Positions 16,994 to 28,900 of a DNA stretch of 64,000 bases are shown piece after piece. The notes under the pieces are model-generated. The model ran no database searches. It was not told the origin of the DNA and was given only the letters and a program-made list of their open reading frames with translations. The DNA is from Bacteroidales bacterium. Its GTDB lineage: Bacteria > Bacteroidota > Bacteroidia > Bacteroidales > F082. The first letter of the stretch is position 1, and each line of letters starts with the position of its first letter. The position numbers and the translations under genes were made by a program. The stretch lies in the NCBI GenBank assembly GCA_016290215.1, contig JAEETH010000010.1:1-64000 (forward strand), given 5' to 3'.

Positions 16994-19900
16994 TTATCTG
17001 TTAACGATTACTTTTTGAACTTTAGTTTCTTTTCCGTTGGTGAGGCGGAACAAATACATACCGCTGGCCACTTCGGGTACGGTTATCCTCGTTTGGCCGC
17101 CATGGACTTCTTTCTCCCATAGCACCTGGCCATTCAAGTCGATGAACTCCAACTCGCCATCGCCTGTGACTAACCATTGTGAGCCGTCGAAGAAGACGAA
17201 GCTGTTAAGCTCAACGTGCTCTTCCACATCGGTCACGTTAAAGACTATGAGGAAGCGCGACGGATAGTCACCCTTATGGCCCTCGAAGGTATAGGAGTTA
17301 TTCCTAAGCATGTCGTACTGCACACCGGTTAGGTTGTCGATGAGGTACATACTATGGAAGTCGCCGTTGGCCGTATTCCACTTGATGTTGAAGATGTCGT
17401 CTTCCTTGGCTTCGAACCAAAGCGGCACTCGGTCGATGCCTTGCTGGGCGAAGAGTACGGCATAGTGCGTGTCGTCATGCTGGGCATAGAAGACACCATC
17501 GCCCACGCGCAGTTCTTTCATCTTGCGGGCACCGCCCCAGTTGGGACGCTCGAACTCGATGACTGTTACGTCGGCACAGCCTTGGTCACTGCTCAAGTAG
17601 AGATTGACCAATGGATAGGCTGGACGATCCTCACGCAAGTGGCTTTCCTCTCCATGTTTGGCAACCGAAGCACGAGTGGACAACATGGTTCCTTTAAACC
17701 GTAGAGGTTTAGTATCCTTCGCTTTCACATAGAAGGCTTGGTGAGGATGCAGATAACGCTCGGCATAATCACCGCCCCTAGAGCCATGCACAGGATAGTA
17801 CCTGAATGCAGTAGCGGCATCTTCGCCATCATATTTGTCAGCATTATAGACTACATAGAACGCGCGTTCATCCGCGTAATCACTCAAGTAATTCTGATCG
17901 CTCAACACCTCCAAGTTTGTGCCCTTAGCCAACTCATCAAAGTCTAAGTAACCATGATATGGATTACCCACCAAGTTCCAGCCAGGCATCATAGAGCCTG
18001 AGGTGTTCTTCAGCGTGATGCTTTGGCCATCATTGTCGACAGTATTCAGCTTGCCGTGGCTTTGCATGAAAGTTTCTTTCGTGATGGCCGCCATATAACC
18101 CTTTCCTGAAATCAAAGTCTCTTCGTTGACATTGGTTGGGGTCTGATCGTGGTTGGTCGCCTTCTCTGTGACATAATCCAACTTTACATGTGGCGTATCA
18201 CTGTGCCAGTGGTTAGGACCGTTACGCTTGAAGTTGATCCAGTGGTATTGCGGCTCATTCCATGTGTAGAAGTCCATGCCGTAAGGATAACGGTAAACGC
18301 CCGAGGAGGGACACTCATCAGAAGGTGTATTAGGGCTGTTCACGATGAAGAGATCGTCAGTTTGGGGAATGACAGACTCGTCTAACCCTGTCGGGAAATA
18401 TCCGTCAGCCACGTCATAATCCTTCATCCAGTAACGGTTGTTGCCATTAGGTTGTCCTCCGTTAAGCCAGTTGAACTCGTTGGCGGTGGACTCCCATGGG
18501 TTGTTGTAGTGCGGGCTATTAGCCACGTTATCACCCTTATAGTCAAATCCCAAAGGTGCGTTGCTCAACGGTGTAGAGAACATGTGCCAGTCGCGGGGCA
18601 AGAGGTAGCCACCAGTGCCAATGAGGCCTTCATTGATACCAGGCGAAGAGGAAGCATGTCCGCAGGAATTGTCGAAGGTGATACCCACATAGTTGTTGGC
18701 AAAGTCACTCAACTTGCCTGGATTGAGGATAGACACATCCTCGTGATAGCTCACTTTGCTTTGGGTAATGGAAAGGCTACTGCCCACGTTTTTCACGTCG
18801 CCATAAACAAAGAGGTAATCAGGAATGTCTTGGTCGTGTTCATCCTTCTCCAATGTTCTGGCAAGTGCGCTGTCAAGTTCGTTGTCATCACGTACAGGAC
18901 CACCATACTGCAAGGCACGACCTCCTTCATAAGTACCCACGCTACGGAAGTTACCTTGATAGATTGAGTCTGCATCAAACTCACAAAGCAGCAGCACAGG
19001 CAAGTCGCCGTTGATTTCGGCCAAGCCCGGACGCGCCCAGTGGGCGTAGGTGGAATCGGAAGCAGGATTCATGCTCCAAGCATTAATGTTGAGTCGGGCC
19101 ACCAACGTCGTGTCACCGTCGATGATGTTGTCGTAATACATGTAGCCAAGATTGTCGGGGCTGGTAGTATACGTGTAGTTATCGCTATGCTCACCACAGT
19201 TGTCGAAGGAGTAACCCTGCTCGACATAGCAGTAATCAATATCGTTGGTACCAACGAATTGGTTAATGATGCCCTTGAAGACAGAAGTACTTGTAGGCTC
19301 ATTACGCATGTGCGAATAACAGTTCTTCATCTCCATGCCATTAGCTCTGCCCAACAATCCACCAGCCAAAACACTATGGTTAGACGAGTTGATGTTGAAC
19401 GTCGCATTGACAAACGAGTTTTCGATAGAACTATTGTTAGAGGCGTTACCTACCAAACCTCCCATGGGGCCTGTGGAAGAGGCACCAATGCCCATCACAG
19501 GCATCGCCATCGACGAGTGGACCACGCCTGCCTCTACCTTTGCGACCAAGCCACCTCCGATAATGCCGCTTCCATTCTTGTCGGGGCAAATAATCTCAAC
19601 AGCGGCTTCGCTATTGGTGACATCGCCCTGTTCTTGATAACCAACCAATCCTCCGACGTTGAACGTGTTAACAGCATCAATTGAGGGGTTGAATGGGACG
19701 GTATTCTCAACCGTGGGAATCACGGGGCTAACCTTGCCACTTACCACGAACGTACGGTTGACATTGGCTTTATAGGTATTACCAAACAGTCCGTAGTCAT
19801 GACGTTCATAGATGGAGTCGCCCACGCCAATGTATTCGATGTAAAGGTTCTTGATAAGATGACCTTTACCATCATAATTTCCAGCAAACTGCTTGTGGTT

Positions 19901-22900
19901 GCCTTCAGCAGGGCTACCTATCGGTACCCAAACATATTGCTTCAGATTAATATCATCTGTCTGCTTGATAAACTTTGGGTGTTGTGAACTTGATGAGAAA
20001 TCAGTGGAAGAATACCCTACTCCATTCATACCCGAGGTCATGCTGATGAGCCAGGCCAAGCCCTTTTCATCCTTGATATTGAAGGTTGTGGTTGATCCTT
20101 CATTCACCTCTTCAATACTATTTTCGCCAGGGTTGGCACGCACCACATTGGCCCAAGTCCAGCCGAAGAACAAGGTGTTCTCATTCAAGTTGGGATTAGT
20201 CGGATTGGGGGTAATAATGGTCTCCGTTCCATCAATTGAAGTAGTCGCTCTTCCATCATAATAGGTAGTACGTTTGTGGTTTACAACACTCTCGTTGATA
20301 TAGAGCTTTTCGACATTCTCGTTGACGAAGAACCAACCTTGGTCGTCGTTGAAGTTGCAATTCTGCCATGCTTGGGAGGCTATTGCTTTAGCTTCCATCG
20401 TAGCAGTGGCAGCGGGAACGGCCTCCGCCACCGGCGAGAAGGTGTTGTCGTAATACCATTCAGCGGTGTTTCTGATCGGGCTGGTTACACCGATGTGGGT
20501 TTCCTTTTCCAACTCGTCTGTGATATTGAAGTGCTTGGAGAAGGTAGGCAGATACACATTACAATTGACAGGATGGTCATTCGAACCAACTACATGGCGT
20601 TGCTTATTGCTGGTAATGGTCACCAAACCTTCCACATTCACAGTGCAGGAGGCATCCTTGTCGACAAACAAACCACCACCTTGTGGAGTAACGGTGATTA
20701 CCTGCTGGCCACCTGACGTTGACTCTGTATAACAATCGTAGTCAACATTGTTGTACCATGTAGTAGCCACATCAATGCCATTGTAGCCACGCTGCAAGAT
20801 GGTGCCATTGGCCAAGATTGCTTCAGTACCTGTCTCGATGTTCTTACTGCCCTTAAGAGTGAGTGTACTATTGGCAGTAGTGACTACCATAGGCTTGTTC
20901 ACTTTATACACCTGCGTACTCATAAAGGAGGTTGGGATGCTATGAGTTGTAACATCCGTTGTGGTGGCTCCATACAAACCGTCCACCAACACATTCTCCA
21001 TCACGAAGTTGCTCTTGTTGGCATGGATCATCATGCCCAAGTTGGCGCCTGGACCTACAGTAGAGTTTCCTGTTTGTCCATTCCATGTATCTACATTATC
21101 AGGTGCTGTTGCAGGATGCTCCGCATCAACGACTGTCTCGTCATAATAGTCATTGCTCATCAAGTGTCCACCTGGGTAGCGGTACAACTTCAATTGATAA
21201 TCTGGCCATCTGTTCAAGTTGTCATTTTCGAGAACTGCTTCGATGGGGCCCACAACATAGATGATGTCATTGGCTTTGTCAAATGCAGGATACTTGGCTT
21301 CAGGAGTTGTAGATTCGTCATAGCAGATACCTTGTTCTAAAATGGTATTCCCTTCTACTGTTATGGTTTTATTGCCAGATACGGTCAGTTTGGGCTTATC
21401 AGGGAAATGGCCCCATCCCTCTTGGTGGTTTCTGTCCTTACCCCAACCGCCGTTGCCGTTGCCGATGCCTCTTCCGTCGACATACCAGATTCTGCCTGAA
21501 ATGACTGGCAACACCCATTCACGGAACTCCTCAAGGTCCATCTCACCATCTGCTCTATTCTGCACATACTCGCCGATGTTGAAATAAGGATATTGTTTCG
21601 TTTTGGTGAATTCACTTCCACCATCGTCGCCCTCATAATGGTAAGTATAATTCAAAACCTCATGATTCGCTTGGGTAAAGAAGTTGTAGTCCGTAACATA
21701 ACTCAGGAAACCGCCATCGCTTCCGTTCAAGATGTCACTCGTAAAATTATAACCATCTACGGCGATAGGATTGTTTTTCGGTGTCACCTTCGGGCGGGCG
21801 TAGGCAAAGCTCTCTGTACCATAAGGTTGGAATAAATCACCTCTCATCCTGAAGAAACCTTGCAGCTGGCCGTACTTCCTTATCTTGGTAGAGCCGCTTC
21901 CATCCAGATAGCGCACGTAAAGCCTTGAGTCGCCATTGAAGATAATGACGTTTTCTTGGTTATAAATCAAAGGCGAGTTAGGATTCGTTTGCGTATAATA
22001 CAACCTTGCGTTTTCTTGGGTGTTGCCTTCCTCTACCAATGGATTGACACCTATCCACTCCCAATCATTAGCGTTGCTGCCGTCCAAGTGGCCGTATGAG
22101 GTGCTGTTGGCATTGATCAGATGCAGGCTTCTCACTTCATGGATGGAGTCCATGTAAGCAGGAGCGCCGACAGCACCAAGCACGATGCCAGAGGCATTGG
22201 TCACATACACGCCCTTATCGACCTGAAGCACGGCAAACTTCCTTTCGGAATCGGATTGGCTGATGTCGTCAGCACCGCTCAGGTTGACGTTGGTATTGTC
22301 AAGCATGATAATGTCACCACGCTGCAGGGTGGTCAGTGTTCGGGAAGCCTGTGTCAACTCAGCATCTGAGTTGCCCTCAGGATTGCGCGTGCCGTAATTC
22401 CTGACTAAGATGTTACGGCCTTCCTCACCCGACTCGCAGTTGGTGCCACAGCCATATATGCCACCTTCGATGTTCATATAGTTGGTAGTGCTCTGGGCTG
22501 GAGCTGAGATTGTGGTGTTGTAGCCGGTGCCGTCGATGTAGACTCTACTGTAGCCCGACACGTTAAACGAGTGGTCCCATTCCGTTGAACCTATGCTTCC
22601 ATAAGAGCCGCCAAACACGCTGCCCTTGATGTCGAGGTTGGCAACGGCAGGAGTCTCCTGCCTGTGGATATTTTTGCCATAGAACTCATCCCCTGAGTCA
22701 TTTGACGTTTCGACGATGGCCTTCTGGCCTATCAAGACCGCCACGGAGCCTTTCACTTTGCCGCCGTAGCCGGCGCCATACACATTGCCTTTTTCAATGC
22801 CTCCTTTGGCGTCGGTGCCGATGGTGCCGCCACTAATGTTGACGAACGAGGCCCAACCCTTCGAATCGTGTGGGTCTGACGGGTTATCGTCTTCGGCATA

Positions 22901-25900
22901 ATAACTGCAGCCGTACACATTGCCTTCGACGGTGCCACCCCACATGTTGACCCAACGCGGAGCCTTGTTGGGGCGCGAAGCAGGAATCTGTCGGCTGCCG
23001 CCGAACAAACTACCATGTATCAAGCCACCCGACATGTTGACCACTTTGTAATCGTGTACCACACTCTGGCTACCACCGCCATACACATTGTTCCAGACGA
23101 CGGGTGAGTATTCGGTCCCGTCGACAGTCGATTTCCTGATGTTAACGATGGTATAGCCATATACCTCACCAGCCGTCTCGCTTTCGACAGTGGTGAGCAG
23201 ACCGCGACCGCCACCGTACACATTGCCGTCAAGAGTATTGTAATAAGTGGAAGTGGGATTGGCATCGTCAGCATCACCGATGATGCCGCCTTCAATGTCG
23301 ACAAGGGCATTCTTTCTCACATGGCCGTCCTCGCCGCCACCAAACGCCGAGCCGTAAATCTGGGCCGTCTGGCCAATGGTCACATGGGTGTTTTTGACGA
23401 AGGCCAAATCGACATACTCGCCACCCACGCCGCCGTGGCCTGAGCCGAACACGTTGCCGAAGTTCTCGTCTTCGTGAATCGTACCAACAGTACCGCCCAC
23501 GATAGTCACCGAAGCCAAGCCTGTTTTGTAGTTGCCCTGTGCATCGGGTTCCTCAGTGGCATTGCCCACCGAGGCCAGGTTGCCGCCGCCATACACATTA
23601 CGGATGACATGGCCGCCATCCATATTGACATGGGTGTTGCCTTGCACCAAGCCCGCCGTATGGCTATGGATTTGTTCACCTTCATGTTCGTATGTGTCGA
23701 CACCGCGACCACCGCCATACACATTGCCGTGGTAGGGGTCGTTGCAGGGTTCGAGATTACCATAATCATGGCCACCGATTTGTCCGCCATGGATGTTGAC
23801 GTAGGTGTCTTTCAACACATGTCCGTCTTCGCCCGAGCCGAACACCGAGCCTTCAATCCAGGTTTCGGTGCCTGATTTTTCCATGATGTTCACCGTGGTT
23901 TGCTTCACCTTCGACAAGCGTGTCGCCATGGTGCCAGGCGCATCTGCCTTACCTTTGGCGCCGCCATACACGTTGCCGCCCACGCGCTCGTCGGGGTGAG
24001 ACGGGTCGGTAATCAAGTGACCGATGTCGATGTTGCCGATTTGGTATTGTCCACCCACATTGACAGTGGCATAGCCGTGGTTGACGCCAACCAGCGTGTC
24101 GCCATTGACGTCGATACCGACCGAGCCGAGACGACCGCCGCCGAAGACGGAGCCGAGCATGTGGCCGCCCAAAATATTGACGGTGGTATTGCCACCCACG
24201 CGGCCAGCGGTTTCACTTTCTTCGTGGTAGTTACGGCCTCCGCCAAAGATGTTGCCGTCGAAGCCGGTGATGCCATTGGTACCCAAAGTGCCTTTCTTCA
24301 TCGTCACCGTGGCATCGCCCAACACGTGGCCTTGGCTGCCGCCACCGAACAGGCTACCCCAGACGCGGTCATCACCATCCATCGGCATATCCATCTCAAC
24401 GACGGCTGTGTTCACATTACAATAGGGACTCATGTGAGCATTGCTACCGCCCTTAGGACCACCGAAGACATAGCCGTTGAGGCCGGTACCGTCCAAAGGC
24501 CCGATAATGCCGCCGGTCACCTTCACCGTAGCCGTGCCAGTGTTGGCATCGGGAGTGACGCTGTTGGCACCCTCAGACAAATCGGAAGTATTTTCATAAA
24601 CGATATTAAACTGGCCCACGCTGGCCACTTCGCCACCGCCGAAAACATTCTCAAAGACATGGCCACCCTTGATATTAACATAGGTGTCACCATACACGCG
24701 ACCTGCTATTAAGATGGTCGGCTCGTGAAGCGCGTTGTCGGTATTCAATGATTCCGCCGTATCTGCGCCTTCATAGCCTCTACCTCCGCCAAACACATGG
24801 CCGCAGTTCTCAGCGACGTTATTGTTGGTGTAGACGCCGCCGATGGTGCAGTTGCCAGCGATGTTGACCGTGGTGCTGTCACGAACACTGCCGACTTCGC
24901 CACCGCCATACACTGAGTTCTTGATGGCTGCCGTGCCTTTGATGGTCACATTGGTCTGCTTGACGCGTGCCGCCAAAGGCCAGATGCTTTCAGATGCTGT
25001 ACTAATGACACCTCTACCACCGCCATAAACGTTGCCGCTCATGGTATAAGGATTGACGTGGCTGGGATGCGTTGAGCCGTTGCCAACGACGGTGCCGCCA
25101 CTGACATTCACGACCACGTGGCCGTAGGTCTGGGCGTTCTCGCCTGTCACATCGTCCCTCATTTGGCCATAATATGGATTGTCGGTCATGACACCATTGT
25201 TGTCATATTGGGCATCCACAAGGTAGGTGCCCACCGAGGCACGGTTGCCACCGCCAAAGACGGAGTTGAGGATGGTGCCACCGGTGATATTCAGGTTGAC
25301 ATTGCCACTCACCGAACCTGCGGTAAGGGCTTCCTCCGTGGTGCCACGACCGGCGCCAAACACGTTGCCGTCGGCCTTGGTGAGGCCTTGGGTCCCAATG
25401 ATGGTGGGAACATCGCTGGATGCCTGACTGACCTTGAGGTTGACGTCGCCCATGACGTGGGCGTCCTCGCCACCGCCAAAGACACAGCCGTAAATACGGC
25501 CACCGCTGACGGTGACATCGGTTTCCCAAACATTGGTCCAGGTGTTGAAGTAGATGCGCGGGTCGCCCTTGCCCGAGCCATAGAGATAGCCAGGGACAGG
25601 AAGGTTTTGAATATCTGTTGTGGTGCGCGGCACGCCGATGGTGCCGCCACTCATAACGACAGTAGCCTTACCGCCTGAATTATGGTCTTCGCCATGAATC
25701 GTATAATTATAGGTGTACCTACCCACATTGGTGACCTCGCAGCCGCCATAGAGGCAAGAAAGGATGTGGCCGCCGCTGACTTCCACGCGGGTGTTGCCCC
25801 ACACATGTCCCGCCGAACGCAGCCATTGGCTTTGGCCGTTGACTGAGCCGTAGGGATAGTAGCCTGAGCCGCCGCCAAACACATTGCCAAAGAAGGTGCC

Positions 25901-28900
25901 ACCGTCTTGGCCAGCTTTCGGTCTACCGGTCTCGGGGTCAATGACGAAGATGTCGTAGGGGTTGCCGTTCATAGTGTAATCCCAATGGGCTGTCGGGGCC
26001 AAGGCGCTACTGGCCCAGTCGTCATCGGTATATGGAATAGTGTAGCCTTGGCCTGCACCGATTTGTCCGCCTTGGATTTTCACCCAAGTGCTGTCAAACA
26101 CACTGCCGTTGTCGCCACCGCCATACACCGAACCGAGCACGAAGGCATCGTCTGAGATTTCCACCTCTGTGGTCCCAACACAGGCCATCAGTTCAACGAG
26201 ATGGTCGCCTTCTTCATCAACGACCTGTGAGGTCTCAAGCGATTCCGTCCAGCCTGCGCCACCGCCAAACACGTGGCCGAAGTCGTCGGGATAACCCGAC
26301 TCGGTAATCATCTGCATATTGTCCAAGCCGATGGTGCCGCCGCTGACGGCGACCTTAGTATGGCCGGTTTCGGGTTCAATATCGATATGGCTAACGCGAG
26401 CTCCAGTTTGGTTCCAAGTGTAATTGCCTACATTGGCCACCTCGCCGCCGCCATACACACTGCCGTAGATGCGTGCCGTGCCTGAGATTTCAACCTCGGT
26501 GTCCTTGACCAAGGAGATAAGCAAGGCCGATGATGCGGGATGGTCTGCAATGCCTGTCTTGCTGCCCTTGCCACCGCCGTACACGTCGCCTATGACAAAT
26601 TGTCTATCCCTCATGTAATCGAGATTGCCCACCGTGCCGCCCGTCACCTTGACCGAAACTTGACCATGTTCGGGGCCGTCTAACAAGGCTTTGTAGGCGT
26701 CTGCGGATGTGCCGGTTGGGGTCACGCCGTTATAGCCGATGCCCGTCAAGGCCAAACGCCCGCCGCCGAAGAGGCAACCGAGCAAATGGCCACCCTCCAT
26801 CTCGACGGTGATGTTGCCACGGGTGCGGCCCGCGGTGTAGTTCTTCTTGGAGTAGTTACGCCCGCCGCCGAAGATGTTGCCATCGTAGCTCGTGGTGCCA
26901 TAGGTTCCAATCAAGCCACTGACCAAGTGAACGGTATCGCTACCCAACACATGGCCGTCTTCGGCACCACCGAAGATGCTGCCCCAGATGCGGTTGGCAT
27001 GTGTGCCATCGTCCATCGGCATATTCACCTCAACTTTAGCATAGTTCACATTCGTGTAGCCCTTGTAAAGCTCAGTGGGGTCTTTACCGATACCCTCGCC
27101 GCCGCCGAACACATAGCCGTCCAAACCATTCAAGCCGATGTTAACATTGTAGGGATGGCCTAAATACGTTCCGGTTCCCGGTGCAGGACCCACTTGACCA
27201 CCAGTGACCTTCACTTGGGCAAAGCCAGAGGTCCCAACAGGCCTCAAATCCTGGACAGAGGTAGTCTGATCATTCGCATCGGTAAAAGTGTAAGTATAGG
27301 CTTCGCTCTCGCCCACGCTGGCCACCTCGCCACCGCCGTACACGTTGTAGAACACATGGCCGCCATTGATGTTGACCACGGTGCTGTCCATCACCAAGGC
27401 TGCGTTGACCTTGCTGAGGTGACCTTTGCCGCCTCCAAACACGTCGCCGCCCGAGGTGTGGTAGATACTGTCGTAAGGCTGTGCATGGTTGGTATTGCGT
27501 TTCCAAGTATATCCAATCGTTCCCACCTCGCCTGCGTTCATATTGACCTCGGTGCATTGCTTCACGATGCCGACCTCGCCACCGCCATACACATTGCCAA
27601 GCACATAGCCAGGGACGGGGATGCTGTTTTCGTTGTTTTGTCCCACATTGACCTCGGTATAGATGGAAGTGGAGAAACTGCTTTCGTCAAGCGCAAGTTC
27701 ACCACGGCTGCCGCCGAAAACGTGACCGCCGTAGCTGAACTTTTTGGTAACGCCGCCGTCAATGTAGCTTCCGTTCACATCCGAAAGCTTTCCGATAGTG
27801 CCGTTGATATTGACCGTGGCTAAGGTCTGGTTACGATTTGCATCGTAGGTAAGCGGTGGTATGCGCGGAGGGCCGACCGAGGCCAACGAGCCGCCGCCGT
27901 AGACGTTGCGGTGAATCAAGCCGCCGTTGATGGTGACCGAAGTGAAATGCGTCACCGAGCCTGACGAATTGCTGTGCTGATTGACGCCATAGACATCAGT
28001 AAAGGTTCCTGTACCTGATCCAGCGCCATACACATTGCCACGAGCCAACCATTGGAAGTGCAAGGTGTCGGATGTGCCAACCAAATCTTCCGCTGCCGTG
28101 GGATTGACATATTCATTACCAATCTCGGCATCGTTGACGACGACCTCAGTGCCCCAACGGACGTGACCGTCTTGTCCGCCGCCATACACCGAGCCAAAGA
28201 GTCGTGGGCTGTTTCCATCAGGTGTGGCATTGGGATTTTCACCGATGGTGACATGGGTATGGTTGACATAGCCGGAGAAGAACTCAGGACAATAATGGTA
28301 ACGCGGAGAGAGGGTTGACGGCACATTGGGTGCAGGTTCGCCACGGCTACTGCCGAAGACATTACCCGTAGGCAGGTCGTCCTTGTCGCCATTAGCCGTT
28401 CCGATTTGGCCACCATACACATTAACATAGGTGTGGCCAGAGTTCATGAGGAGTTCCCGCATCTCTGCCGTAGTCCACTTCTCGCCATAGCCGTTCACTT
28501 GGTAATCGCCAGGGCCACCGGCATAGTTGCCTTTACCGACCGAAGCGCGGTTGCCGCCGCCAAACACGTTACGCACCACATAGCCATCATTGACGGTGAC
28601 ATAAGTGTTGCCATACACCTTGCCAGCGGTGAGGCTGGTGATTTGGGCTTCATATAATTCACCAATATGCCAATCGCCATTGGGGTGATCGTTATAATGC
28701 TCCAAAGTCACAGGATAGGTATCCGTACCTTTACCGCCACCATAGATGTTGTGTCCGACGAGACCTTTTTCAAGAGTGACGCGCGCGTTTTCGTTCACAT
28801 GGCCGTTTTCGCCGCCGCCGTAAACAGCTCCTGGGAGGCAACCCAACGAGCCGAATCCAGTCCATTCACTCCATATTGAATAGAAGGCTGTTTCATAATC